64,000 nt of DNA from Acinetobacter rudis (GTDB lineage Bacteria; Pseudomonadota; Gammaproteobacteria; Pseudomonadales; Moraxellaceae). Each line of letters starts with the position of its first letter. Position 1 is the stretch's first letter. Shown here one piece after another: positions 29,916 through 39,223 of the stretch. Location: NCBI RefSeq assembly GCF_031157835.1, contig NZ_JAVIDR010000019.1, positions 1 through 64,000 of the forward strand, given 5' to 3'. Made by a program: the position numbers and the translations under genes. Below the pieces are notes generated by a model. That model did not search any database, was not told the origin of the DNA, and saw only the letters and a program-made list of their open reading frames with translations.

Positions 29916-31267
29916 TGACATCTCATTTTAAATCTACTCTCATCGCCAAACCTACTTTACTGAGCAAGTTATGTCATTGCTTGGGTTTGGGGTGTTGTTT
30001 CCTTTGGGCACAGAGCAGTTGGGCTGAGCCGAGTCTTGATGCTGTCTTGCCACCTTCGGCTGCTGTACAACTAAGTTTGGCAGAGCATCCGAGTGTACGT
30101 GCAGCAATCTCTGATCAAGACTATGCCAACTTTGCTGGCCAAGGACTGAAACTGGGACAACATCCGTGGACTGTACGTGCAGGTATGCAACTGCGTAAGA
30201 CCGATGCACAGCCAGACCAAACAAAATCAAACAGCTATGAACCGAGTTTTGGGGTCGAAAAGCAGATCCGCTTACCTAATAAATATCAACTCGATCAAGA
30301 CTTGGCACAGCGTGGCTTGAGTATAGCTGAGTTAAAGTATGAAGATGCCAAACATGAAGCAGCCAAGGTCTTATTGGCCAATTGGTTTAGCTATATGCGT
30401 TCATCCTTGCAACTTAACCGTTTGCAAGAACAGCTTGAGCAAATCCATCAATATATGGGCATGACTGAACAGCGTATTCGGGCTGGTGATGCACCGCGTT
30501 TAGAGTTGATGTTACTCAATAACGAATATAGCCAAGTTGAAGAAAAATACATGCAAGCCAAAGCAAGTTACTATCAAGCAAAGCAACTGTTAGCACGCGA
30601 TTATCGCGGTACTATTCCTGAACAATGGGACAGTAATGTGATTCAAGTTAGCCCGATCACACAGACACAAGCCCAGTGGGTTGAGCAGATTTTATCGGCT
30701 AACCATGAGTTAGAGCTGGTGCGTACTCAGGCTGAGCAACAGCATGCTTTATTAAAGCGTGAACAGCTCAATAAAATTCCTGATCCAACAATTGGATTTG
30801 GCTACAGTCGAGAACAATCGGGCGTGGAAAATCTAATGGGGGTAACGGTATCAATACCATTGTCGAGCCGTCATGTTCGTGCTGCAACAGGTATGGCCGC
30901 CGCTGAAGCACGCAAGGCCGATTATGAAGTTGGTCGCGTGGAGAACCGCTTGCGTCAAGAAGCACAGTATTGGTCTACGCAAATGGAGTCGTCGGCAGTT
31001 CGCTACAACAAGGCACAGCAGAATTTGCTGCAACTACAACAGCAGCATAGTCTGATGCAAAAGGCTTATAAGCTAGGTGAGTTGAGTCTCAATGAGTTAT
31101 TGTTACACTCACAACAATTAATTGAAGCACGTAGTCGAGTCGATCAAGCCAAGGTTGATTATGCTGAGAGCTACGGACTACTATTGCTTAATTCGCATCA
31201 ATTGTGGCCTCTACATGACGAACATGAACATGATGGTCATGAGCACCACAACGAAGTAATACGATAG
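29915..31267 (+). CDS. Outer-membrane channel of the RND system (TolC/CzcC family)
   Basis: The 450-residue product has a signal peptide ending near SSWA (about residue 37). Two outer-membrane efflux repeats follow, rich in Gln and coiled-coil helices. It ends with a His-rich tail (HDEHEHDGHEHH, about 434-445) that could bind metal ions. It is the last structural gene, giving the order adaptor-pump-DUF3240-channel instead of the better known czcCBA order. It is followed after 7 bases by the response-regulator gene. Confidence 0.88.
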   Translation: MTSHFKSTLIAKPTLLSKLCHCLGLGCCFLWAQSSWAEPSLDAVLPPSAAVQLSLAEHPSVRAAISDQDYANFAGQGLKLGQHPWTVRAGMQLRKTDAQPDQTKSNSYEPSFGVEKQIRLPNKYQLDQDLAQRGLSIAELKYEDAKHEAAKVLLANWFSYMRSSLQLNRLQEQLEQIHQYMGMTEQRIRAGDAPRLELMLLNNEYSQVEEKYMQAKASYYQAKQLLARDYRGTIPEQWDSNVIQVSPITQTQAQWVEQILSANHELELVRTQAEQQHALLKREQLNKIPDPTIGFGYSREQSGVENLMGVTVSIPLSSRHVRAATGMAAAEARKADYEVGRVENRLRQEAQYWSTQMESSAVRYNKAQQNLLQLQQQHSLMQKAYKLGELSLNELLLHSQQLIEARSRVDQAKVDYAESYGLLLLNSHQLWPLHDEHEHDGHEHHNEVIR

Positions 31268-31274
31268 GTCGAGT

Positions 31275-31940
31275 ATGAGAGTTTTACTGGTAGAAGATGA
31301 TGCTTTATTGGCAAAGGCGACTGGGCGTGGTTTAGATCAGGCTGGTTTTGTTGTAGATATTGCCGTTACAGCGCATCAGGCTCAGCATTTTCTAGCCAGT
31401 TATCACTACAATTTTGTGCTTTTGGATTTGGGTTTGCCCGATCGAAATGGTATTGAAATACTGAAATCATTACGTCGCAAGCGTAATAAAGTGGGCGTGA
31501 TTATTCTCACTGCGCAGGACCGCATTGAAGAGCGTATAACAGGTTTACAAGCTGGGGCAGATGACTTTGTGGTTAAGCCTTATGACATACATGAGGTAGT
31601 GGCACGTATTCATGCTGTATTACGCCGTATTTCTGGCGATATGGATGATATGGTGACTATTGGTAATATTCAGATTAATAAGGCAAATAAACAGGTTTAT
31701 TTAGATCAAGTGGAAGTTGAGTTAACACAAAAAGAATATCATTTACTTGAGTTGCTCAGTTTGAACCGTGGTCGGGTTATTTCTCGTGAGAGCATTGAAA
31801 ATTCATTTTATCACTATGATGCTGATGTGAGCAGTAATGTCATTCAAGTTCATATTCATAATTTACGCCGCAAATTAGGCAAGAATATTGTGCGCACGGT
31901 ACAAGGTTTTGGCTACATTATGGATGTCAATCATTCATGA
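31275..31940 (+). CDS. OmpR-family response regulator of the RND operon
   Basis: The 221-residue protein has a receiver domain (about 1-115; phosphorylation site Asp51 in LLDLGLPD, Lys in VVKPYD). A winged-helix DNA-binding domain follows (about 125-218; SSNVIQVHIHNLRRKLG). It resembles QseB/PmrA/CzcR regulators. The matching half-sites at 25221-25237 suggest that it controls the efflux operon. It overlaps the kinase gene by 4 bases. Confidence 0.92.
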   Translation: MRVLLVEDDALLAKATGRGLDQAGFVVDIAVTAHQAQHFLASYHYNFVLLDLGLPDRNGIEILKSLRRKRNKVGVIILTAQDRIEERITGLQAGADDFVVKPYDIHEVVARIHAVLRRISGDMDDMVTIGNIQINKANKQVYLDQVEVELTQKEYHLLELLSLNRGRVISRESIENSFYHYDADVSSNVIQVHIHNLRRKLGKNIVRTVQGFGYIMDVNHS

Positions 31941-33292
31941 CAGCAGCCATTCGTAGTTACTCTCTGACCCAAAGACTTTCCATTATTTTACTGATGATTA
32001 CCACCAGTGTTTGGTTAGGAAGTCTGGGGTGTATTTATTGGGGAATGCAAAGAACGGCCAATAATATTTTTGATAAATCATTGGCAGAGACCGCACATGC
32101 ATTATTGTCAACGACCTTAAGTACACTTGATGGCAAAGTGCCTCAGCATACTGCCATTGAGAAAATTCAGGGGGAACATTACGATCAAATTATTTTTCAA
32201 ATTTGGCATCGTGATGGACAATTAATTTATCGTTCAGTTGGGGTATCTACACAACCTTTTGTGAAACAAACAGGTTTTGGATGGATGAACATCCACGGAA
32301 AAAATTACCGCAGTTATTCAGTTTGGGACAGCACTCAGACTATTCAGGTTCAAATTGCACAGGTATGGACGATTCGACAAGACATACAAAAAGATATGTT
32401 ACTCTTTTTGATTTTAGTCTCGATTATATTTTTGCCCTTACTTTCATGGCTTATTTTTAGAATTGTGCGAAGCCAGTTATCTACGGTATACAACATTAGT
32501 CAAAATCTAGAAAAACAGTCTATTGAACATTTAAAACCCATACACCCAATTGTACCAAAAGAGATTGAACCTTTAGTGAGCTCCTTAAATACCTTATTGA
32601 GTGAGATTGCAGAGAGTATTCAAAGAGAAAAGCGTTTTACCTCAAATGCTGCACATGAGCTGCGAACTCCTTTAGCCGCAATTCGTTTACATGCCCAAGT
32701 TTTACAAGGGGCACGCTCTGCAACAGAGTCACAAGAGGCTGCACAGGATATTATTGCCGGTGTAGACAAAGCTTCACGCATGATCACACAGCTTTTAACT
32801 TTGGCACGTTTAGAGCCTAATGCAATACAGCAAAAAAGCCAGATTGATTTGGTGAATATTGTACAAACCACTATTGTAATGATGGACTTCCAATGTCAAC
32901 AAGTTGGGGGTAAGTTTCAGTTACAGCTTGCTTCAGCCCCTGTATACGTACAGCAAGATCAATTGGAAATAATGCTGCGAAACTTATTAGAAAATGCGCT
33001 GATTTATCGTCATCCAGATCGTGCTGCAATCATTCAAGTGAGCTGTGGCATCAGCCAAAACAAGGCATTTATACAAGTTGAAGATAATGGTTTAGGCATA
33101 GAACCAGAGCAAATGTCTTTCGTTTTTCAGCGTTTTTATCGGATTCATCAGACAAGTGAGGTGATAGGAAGTGGTTTAGGTTTATCCATTGTGAAACAAA
33201 TCGTTGATTCACATCAGGGTACTATCAATATTCATAGCGCAAGCTCAGGACATGGGTTAGTGATCCGTATTGAGTTTGAGCTGGCTATGTAA
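31937..33292 (+). CDS. Sensor histidine kinase of the RND operon
   Basis: A 451-residue inner-membrane kinase. It has two membrane helices (about 15-36 and 153-175) bounding a short periplasmic sensor, a HAMP-like linker, and an H-box AAHELRTPLAAIRLHAQ with the phosphoacceptor near His240. The ATPase part contains N (LLENALIY), G1 (VEDNGLGI) and G2 (GSGLGLSIVK) boxes. It likely senses periplasmic metal. It ends one base before a convergent gene, with no terminator visible between them. Confidence 0.92.
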   Translation: MTAAIRSYSLTQRLSIILLMITTSVWLGSLGCIYWGMQRTANNIFDKSLAETAHALLSTTLSTLDGKVPQHTAIEKIQGEHYDQIIFQIWHRDGQLIYRSVGVSTQPFVKQTGFGWMNIHGKNYRSYSVWDSTQTIQVQIAQVWTIRQDIQKDMLLFLILVSIIFLPLLSWLIFRIVRSQLSTVYNISQNLEKQSIEHLKPIHPIVPKEIEPLVSSLNTLLSEIAESIQREKRFTSNAAHELRTPLAAIRLHAQVLQGARSATESQEAAQDIIAGVDKASRMITQLLTLARLEPNAIQQKSQIDLVNIVQTTIVMMDFQCQQVGGKFQLQLASAPVYVQQDQLEIMLRNLLENALIYRHPDRAAIIQVSCGISQNKAFIQVEDNGLGIEPEQMSFVFQRFYRIHQTSEVIGSGLGLSIVKQIVDSHQGTINIHSASSGHGLVIRIEFELAM

Positions 33293-33293
33293 A

Positions 33294-34829
33294 TTAAGCA
33301 TTCGCTGTTTCAATTTTATCAACAATACATTTTAAACGTTTGACGGCTTCTATTAATTGAGCTTTGGGGTGAGCAGCAAAACCAAGTAATAGGGCTTGTT
33401 CTGTACTTGCAACTTGACGATATCGTGAAAGTGGCTGTAGACCGAGATCATATTCTTGGCAGTGTTCAATAATTTGTTGTTCTGTCATCCCTTGTGGGAG
33501 ATAGCAAATCAAGTGAATTCCCGAATCATCGACCTGTATTTTAAATTGGGGTAAATACTGTTGTAGGGCAGTAATTAAACTTTGTTGCCGTTCATAACAT
33601 GCTTTACGTACTCGACGTACATGACGAGCATAGTGTCCTTCGGCAATAAATAGGTGTAGGGCCGCTTGTTCTAAGTATCCTGTACGTGTATCTGCATAGT
33701 GTTTAGCCAGTTTAAACGCGTGAATGAGCTGTGGCGGTACCACTAAGAAACCTAAGCGAAATTCTGGATACATCATTTTAGAGAAAGTTCCTGCATAAAT
33801 GACACGCTGATGTTGGTCTAAGCCCTGTAATGCCTGAATAGGTCGGGCGTTATAACGAAACTCACTATTGTAATCATCTTCAAAAATCCATAGCTGTTGT
33901 TTCGCTGCCCAGTCCAAAAGTAGGAGACGTCGTTGTAAACTTAAAGTCCCTCCAAGTGGGTATTGGTGTGAGGGGGCGGTAAATAATAATTTGGTTTGCG
34001 GATAGTGTTGTATGGCAGCTTCAATATCCATGCCATGTTGATCTCCCTTTACAGGATGAACAGTTGCTCCAGCAGCTTGGAATACACCTAAAGCACCATC
34101 ATATCCAGGTTCATCCAGACAGACTTCATCCCCCTGTTGTAACAGCACTTTAGCCGTTAAATTCATTGCTTGTTGTGTACCATTGACAATTAATATCTGT
34201 GAGGCATCACAGTTCAGTCCGCGAGTGGTACTCACATATTGAGCAATACTTTGTCGAAGTGGTTCAAAGCCAAACGCATCTTGAGAGAGTGGTGACCAAT
34301 GGCGGTAATGACGCCATGCACGGCCCAATAGTCGTCCCCATAGTTGTTCTGGAAAGAGGTCATTACAGCCAACACCAATACTAAAAATTTGCTGACTATT
34401 GGGGCGAGGTACAACTTTGTTCCATAAGTTATCCAAAAGTTGCATTTGTGGATTCAGTTGTAGGGGGAGTTCCGTTGTAGTCTGAGGGGTAGGCGTGGGT
34501 GTTTTCACACTATCAATAAGTTCATCGGGAATATGCTGTGCAACATAAGTACCAGAACCTGCACGACTCACTAAATAGCCTTCATCGATTAATCGATCAA
34601 AACCAGCCAAGACTGAGTTGCGTGAAATAGACATCATTTCAGCCAAACTTCGGCTGGAAGGAAGCTTGCTGCCTGGACGAACTTGTCCAGTTAGAATTTG
34701 TTGTTTGAGTGCCTGATAAAACTGCTGATGAATTTTGCCATGCTGGAGTAAAAGATGAGGAAACTCAACGGAGACTTTCTTTTTCCTCGTTTTGGATGAG
34801 GTATTTTCTGCTTGTTTTTTGCTAGGCAT
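33294..34829 (-). CDS. MocR/PdxR-type transcriptional regulator (GntR helix-turn-helix plus aminotransferase domain)
   Basis: The product is about 511 residues. The N-terminal GntR winged helix (about 25-95; PGSKLPSSRSLAEMMSISRN) is fused to a fold-type I aminotransferase-like domain. The PLP lysine lies in YAGTFSKMMYPEFRLGF. Such proteins sense PLP or related amines. The start is ATG 34829 because GGAG lies 6 bases before it. The in-frame ATG at 34841 has no such site. It is divergent from a GNAT gene, a common MocR arrangement. Confidence 0.9.
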   Translation of the reverse strand: MPSKKQAENTSSKTRKKKVSVEFPHLLLQHGKIHQQFYQALKQQILTGQVRPGSKLPSSRSLAEMMSISRNSVLAGFDRLIDEGYLVSRAGSGTYVAQHIPDELIDSVKTPTPTPQTTTELPLQLNPQMQLLDNLWNKVVPRPNSQQIFSIGVGCNDLFPEQLWGRLLGRAWRHYRHWSPLSQDAFGFEPLRQSIAQYVSTTRGLNCDASQILIVNGTQQAMNLTAKVLLQQGDEVCLDEPGYDGALGVFQAAGATVHPVKGDQHGMDIEAAIQHYPQTKLLFTAPSHQYPLGGTLSLQRRLLLLDWAAKQQLWIFEDDYNSEFRYNARPIQALQGLDQHQRVIYAGTFSKMMYPEFRLGFLVVPPQLIHAFKLAKHYADTRTGYLEQAALHLFIAEGHYARHVRRVRKACYERQQSLITALQQYLPQFKIQVDDSGIHLICYLPQGMTEQQIIEHCQEYDLGLQPLSRYRQVASTEQALLLGFAAHPKAQLIEAVKRLKCIVDKIETANA

Positions 34830-34862
34830 ATCAGGCTCCATTTGATTTGATACCGCACTAAA

Positions 34863-34903
34863 ATAGATAAAAGTGGTACTTATAAATATAGATAAAGTGT
34901 ACC
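34863..34903. promoter_or_regulatory. Direct repeats between the MocR and GNAT genes
   Basis: ATAGATAAAAGTGGTAC (34863-34879) and ATAGATAAAGTGTACC (34888-34903) are near-identical direct repeats one to two helical turns apart (25-base period). Several MocR-type regulators bind direct repeats in a shared divergent promoter, so this is the likely operator. Confidence 0.55.
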
Positions 34904-34971
34904 TTAAATAGAGCCAGTATTGTGACTATGCTGTATAGCAATTTAAGCCCATTCGCAAAGAGGACGAATAT

Positions 34972-35418
34972 ATGCCACAGCTTATCGTTAGTGCAGTCGA
35001 GGAACAAGATTTTGTCCAATGGCTACCATATTGGTTGAACTATCAACAATTTTATAAAGTACAGTTATCTGAACAAGTCACGGCTACAACATGGTCACGA
35101 TTCTTTGATGAGGAATGTCCTGTTTATTGTGCCGTTGCACGTCAAGGAGATAAAATTTTAGGTTTTGTTCATTATGTATTTCATGCATCAACATGGGCTG
35201 AAGCTGATTTTTGTTATCTTGAAGATTTATTTGTTGCAACAGATGCGCGTGGTAAATTGGTGGGTAAACATCTTATTGAATATGTACAAGCTCAAGCACA
35301 GAAACATCAATGTGCGCGTTTATATTGGCATACTCAAGAGATTAATCATACTGCACAGCGTCTTTATGATTGGATTGCAGAGAAACCAGGTGTTATAGAA
35401 TATCGTATGCCATTATAA
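34972..35418 (+). CDS. GNAT family N-acetyltransferase
   Basis: A 148-residue acetyl-CoA-dependent transferase. Motif A, LEDLFVATDARGKLVGKHLI (about residues 84-103), holds the acetyl-CoA pyrophosphate-binding turn. The later LYWHTQEINHTAQRLYD is typical of the family. The substrate is unknown, probably a small amine. It is divergent from the MocR-type regulator, which may control it. Confidence 0.88.
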   Translation: MPQLIVSAVEEQDFVQWLPYWLNYQQFYKVQLSEQVTATTWSRFFDEECPVYCAVARQGDKILGFVHYVFHASTWAEADFCYLEDLFVATDARGKLVGKHLIEYVQAQAQKHQCARLYWHTQEINHTAQRLYDWIAEKPGVIEYRMPL

Positions 35419-35429
35419 GTTGGTATGTG

Positions 35430-35462
35430 TCCAATGAAGTGAGTATATATCACTTCATTGGA
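35430..35462 (+). terminator. Hairpin after the GNAT gene
   Basis: TCCAATGAAGTGA (35430-35442) pairs perfectly with TCACTTCATTGGA (35450-35462) over a 7-base loop. The downstream sequence is only moderately T-rich (GCATTTATTTG). Confidence 0.6.
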
Positions 35463-35833
35463 GCATTTATTTGCTAATACTTCTCATTTAAAATATTAAA
35501 TACATCTCATAAATCAAATAGATAGTGGTGGGGTATGCGCTTTAATTGTATATAAAATATACAAATAGAGGGGCTAATGTAGATTTTGTGTAATAAATAC
35601 ATTAACTAAAATTAAAAAACCAAGCAAAAAACTTTGTTATAGATAACGTTATGATTAATAAATAAAATAATACCTATATTTATAACATGACACGATAAAA
35701 TCATTTTTTCCGCATCTAATTTGAGATACAAAAACAACATAATAAGGAAAACATATCTAGTTAATATTGAAGCTCTTTTTATATTGTTGTCTAAGTTTAG
35801 GCATTTTTATTTTTTATTTTTGGGTTATTCATT
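35463..35833. other. AT-rich gap upstream of the pilin gene
   Basis: No gene is visible. The gap is very AT-rich and probably contains the pilin promoter, but no convincing -35/-10 pair stands out. No invertible-element repeats were seen that would suggest phase variation. Confidence 0.5.
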
Positions 35834-36388
35834 ATGAAAAAAAGTATTCTTTGTGGCTTATTTTTGCTGAGCAGCACAAGTTCATTTGCCATGATTGATC
35901 AAGAGGGTGTTATTCACCTTAGCGGTTATATTTATTCTGCAACATGTGAATTAGATATTAATAACCAAGGGCCAAAAGATGTTGGTGTAAATATGGGACG
36001 TTACCCAACAAGCTCATTTAGTAAAATTGGTGATGAGGTTGGTGGTAATGGTGGTTTTGGTCAAATAAAAGTATCTTTGAAAAACTGCCCAAGTACAGGT
36101 GATTTAGCTGTTAGTTTTAATGGTTCAACATTGGCTGGTAATAATGAAATTTTGAATTTAGATAATGCTGCGACTGGTGATACTGCACAAGGTTTGGGTA
36201 TACATGTTTATTCAGAAAGTGATTTGAACAAGCCTTTGAATTTAGATGGTTCAGAAGTTGTTAAAACAGAAGTGACTAATAGTGCTGAGCATGAAGAAGG
36301 CTTTGTTGCACGTTATGTGAGTACTGCTGAAAATGTAGTTTCAGGTGAAGCCAATGCAACACTAAATTTCCGCGTAACATATAAATAA
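35834..36388 (+). CDS. Chaperone-usher major pilin subunit (FimA-like)
   Basis: The 184-residue product has a signal peptide (cleavage after SSFA, near residue 19). The mature domain has the pilin pattern: GYIYSATCEL near the N-terminus, a second Cys in LKNCPS forming the expected disulfide, and a C-terminal beta strand NATLNFRVTYK with a penultimate aromatic. It would be secreted to the periplasm and donated to an usher. It is followed by a chaperone gene but no usher gene. Confidence 0.85.
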   Translation: MKKSILCGLFLLSSTSSFAMIDQEGVIHLSGYIYSATCELDINNQGPKDVGVNMGRYPTSSFSKIGDEVGGNGGFGQIKVSLKNCPSTGDLAVSFNGSTLAGNNEILNLDNAATGDTAQGLGIHVYSESDLNKPLNLDGSEVVKTEVTNSAEHEEGFVARYVSTAENVVSGEANATLNFRVTYK

Positions 36389-36527
36389 TAAATCCATGGG
36401 GGTATAACCAAAAGGTTATTCCCCATCTTATAAACTGTTTCTATTTTGATCAAGCACAGCATAAATAAACGTTTGTTTATTTTTTGTTGAAGGAGATCTT
36501 TGCCAAATTTAGCCTGAGGATTATTGG

Positions 36528-37205
36528 ATGTTAATTAAAAAAATATGCTGTGTATTGGGATTTAGCTTAATCATGCAGTCTAGCTATGCAGGTGTGGGAT
36601 TAGAAACTACACGTGTTATTTTTAATGAAGGCGATAAAAATCAGGGTGTAGTGGCTTTTAATACAGATAAAACAGTGAGTTACTTGGCTCAGTCTTGGGT
36701 AGAGAATCAGCATGAAAAGCAGTCTAATGATTTTGTTGTGATGACACCTTTATTAAAAGTGCGCCCAGAGCAAAAGAATACCGTACAGTTAATGAAAAAC
36801 GTAAATTTAAATGCAGATCAAGAAAGTATGTATTGGTTGAACGTTAAATTTATCGCACCAAACCAAAAAGATGCAGACAATACATTAAAGTATGCAATGA
36901 CTCATCGTATTAAAGTGTTGTACCGCCCATCTGCTTTGTCCAAAATGACGATGGCGGAAGAAGCTAAAAAACTTACCTGGAATGTACAGAATGGACAGCT
37001 TAACCTTAAAAATCCAACCCCGTTTTATATTCATTTAGCTGAGGTAAAACTTGCTGGTCAGGCGATCACAACCCCTACTTATATTGCCCCGTATGCCCAG
37101 ATTAATCAGAAGGTGAATGCACCTGCTCAGACAAACGTATTACATTTAAGTTATATAAATGATCATGGTCGAGCAATGCCGATCGAGTTATCTGCAAGCT
37201 CATAA
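36528..37205 (+). CDS. Periplasmic pilus chaperone (PapD/FimC-like)
   Basis: The 225-residue product has a signal peptide (to SSYA, about residue 21) and two Ig-like domains. The first contains VGLETTRVIFNEGDKNQGV and the PLLKVRPEQKNTVQL strand with the conserved Arg-Pro. The second starts with HRIKVLYRPSAL. It folds and delivers pilin subunits. It stands 139 bases after the pilin gene and is the last gene of what looks like a shortened pilus cluster. Confidence 0.88.
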   Translation: MLIKKICCVLGFSLIMQSSYAGVGLETTRVIFNEGDKNQGVVAFNTDKTVSYLAQSWVENQHEKQSNDFVVMTPLLKVRPEQKNTVQLMKNVNLNADQESMYWLNVKFIAPNQKDADNTLKYAMTHRIKVLYRPSALSKMTMAEEAKKLTWNVQNGQLNLKNPTPFYIHLAEVKLAGQAITTPTYIAPYAQINQKVNAPAQTNVLHLSYINDHGRAMPIELSASS

Positions 37206-37254
37206 TGTCGTGGTTGATGGTAAGAACAGTTAGAAACCGTATGTAGAAAAGTCA

Positions 37255-37287
37255 TCTTGTAGATCGTCATGTTCTATATCTACAAGA
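37255..37287 (+). terminator. Hairpin after the chaperone gene
   Basis: TCTTGTAGAT (37255-37264) pairs with ATCTACAAGA (37278-37287) over a 13-base loop. There is no T run, so it is a weak terminator candidate. Confidence 0.4.
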
Positions 37288-38051
37288 GACAACGGATTTC
37301 AAGTGGATGTGGTTATAAGTAACATTTGCTTGGGCTAAGGGCGTAAGGTCTATCTGCTAATTTTCTGTACTGTGTCAGTAGGCTAAGAAATAATAGTTAC
37401 TCTAAAGCATTTACTTTGATTTAAAATATTATAATCACATTATTATTTTATGATGTGAGCTTAATATATAAACTCACTTTTAATTTGTACTATACAGCTT
37501 AATATAATTTATTTTTTGTTTGTATTTTAACTCTTTTAGCATAAATTATTATAAATGTATTTTGTCTGGGTCATTGATAAAAATAATTATTGATAAAACA
37601 ATGAGCTTGATGATTAAGCCTATTTTTTATTTGAAATATTATTTACTAATTCTTATTTTTTTCTGATATTTATTTAGAATAATACCATAGGTATAAAAAA
37701 TAATTTATTGGGCTATACTCAAGCTATATCTAGAGGGTGATCGTGATGCGATTACTTATACTTGCGACAAGGTTTTAAATTTTGATGTGAAGAATATTGT
37801 GTTTTTATTTTCTATATTTTTAATATCAAGTTTATTGGTATTTAAAAGAGGGGGTAATGCGTTTAAGGTGCTGCGGTTTTTTGATGGGATAGTTTTATAA
37901 GCAATTCATATTTAAAAATACTTATATTATATCATGTGGAATTTTGGGGTTACTCTGCATAAATAAAACTGGTTTTTATCTATTAGAGTGTGTGGCGATA
38001 TTATGGTTGAGAAGCCAGAGTATCTATTCGACAAACCTATAGGAATTCTGC
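37288..38051. other. Long AT-rich gene-free stretch before the capsule locus
   Basis: About 760 bases with no supported gene. It marks the left boundary of the polysaccharide locus and probably holds its promoter. No ops/JUMPstart-like element was found. A 37-codon frame (37787-37900) encodes one hydrophobic segment but has no ribosome-binding site or recognisable family. Confidence 0.55.
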
Positions 38052-39179
38052 ATGCTAAAAATTCTATTGGTCTTTGGGACACGACCAGAAGCAATTAAAA
38101 TGTCACCTTTGGTTCATGTATTACAAAGACAAAATCAAGTTGACGTTAAAGTTTGTGTAACAGCACAGCATCGTGAAATGTTAGATTCGGTTTTAAGTTT
38201 ATTTGATATTGTTCCAGATTATGATCTAGATATTATGAAATCTGGGCAGAGTTTGACAGCATTAACTTCACGAATGTTAACAGGCTTAGAGCATGTCCTG
38301 AAACATTTTCACCCAGATGTAGTGCTTGTTCATGGTGATACAAGTACCACATTAAGTGCCTCGCTATCTGCTTTTTATCAGAAAATAGATATTGGCCATA
38401 TTGAGGCTGGTTTAAGAACTTATAATTTGTATTCGCCTTGGCCAGAAGAATCAAACCGTCAATTAACCAGTGTACTTAGTCGCTGGCATTTTTCTCCTAC
38501 TCTCACTGCTGCAAGCTATTTAAAACAAGAGTGTGTCCCTGAAGATACAATCTTTGTGACTGGAAATACGGTCATTGATGCCTTGTATTATATTAAAAAT
38601 AAGATTGAACATAGCCCTGAATTACAAGCTCAAATGCGTACGCATTTTAATATGTTGGATCTTAATAAAAGACGTGTACTCATTACTGGGCATCGCCGTG
38701 AAAATTTTGGGCAGGGTTTTGAAAATATTTGCCGCGCTTTGCATACACTTGCTGAACAGTATCCTGAAACAGAGTTTGTTTATCCGGTGCATTTGAATCC
38801 TAATGTGCAACAACCGGTATACCAATATTTAAATGGTTTAGATAACGTTAAATTAATTGAGCCTCAAGATTATTTACCCTTTGTATGGTTGATGCAGCAA
38901 AGCTACCTTATTTTAACGGATTCTGGTGGTATTCAAGAAGAAGCACCCTCACTGGGAATTCCAGTACTGGTTATGCGAGATACAACGGAACGCCCTGAGG
39001 CCGTTGAGGCTGGAACTGTACGTTTGGTTGGTGCTACAGAATATTCGATTGTACGTAACGTTTCTGAACTGCTTGATAATGAAGTGCTACATAGCAAAAT
39101 GAGTCACGCACATAATCCTTATGGTGATGGCACTGCTTGTGAGCAAATTGCAAGTGTATTAAAGCAGGCATATTTATAA
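38052..39179 (+). CDS. wecB: UDP-N-acetylglucosamine 2-epimerase (copy 1)
   Basis: WecB (MnaA) interconverts UDP-GlcNAc and UDP-ManNAc in the cytoplasm. The 375-residue product has all family marks: [10 protein letters not shown] at the start, [16 protein letters not shown], a HIEAGLRT segment, TGHRRENFG (about residues 213-221) and [20 protein letters not shown]. It is the first gene of the first wecB-wecC-glycosyltransferase module. A near-identical copy (about 85% of residues by eye) lies at 54595. Confidence 0.95.
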   Translation: MLKILLVFGTRPEAIKMSPLVHVLQRQNQVDVKVCVTAQHREMLDSVLSLFDIVPDYDLDIMKSGQSLTALTSRMLTGLEHVLKHFHPDVVLVHGDTSTTLSASLSAFYQKIDIGHIEAGLRTYNLYSPWPEESNRQLTSVLSRWHFSPTLTAASYLKQECVPEDTIFVTGNTVIDALYYIKNKIEHSPELQAQMRTHFNMLDLNKRRVLITGHRRENFGQGFENICRALHTLAEQYPETEFVYPVHLNPNVQQPVYQYLNGLDNVKLIEPQDYLPFVWLMQQSYLILTDSGGIQEEAPSLGIPVLVMRDTTERPEAVEAGTVRLVGATEYSIVRNVSELLDNEVLHSKMSHAHNPYGDGTACEQIASVLKQAYL

Positions 39180-39223
39180 CAACAAAGATCAATCCAATAC
39201 AACGAATTTAGGATTAAATAATA

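Noticed and set aside
37320..37345. GGGCGTAAGG as an ops/JUMPstart element for RfaH
   Set aside because: It lacks the GGCGGTAG core. No RfaH gene was seen, and it is 700 bases from the first capsule gene.
37787..37900. 37-codon frame with one hydrophobic segment before the first wecB
   Set aside because: GTG start, no ribosome-binding site, no recognisable family, and located in very AT-rich sequence where hydrophobic frames arise by chance.
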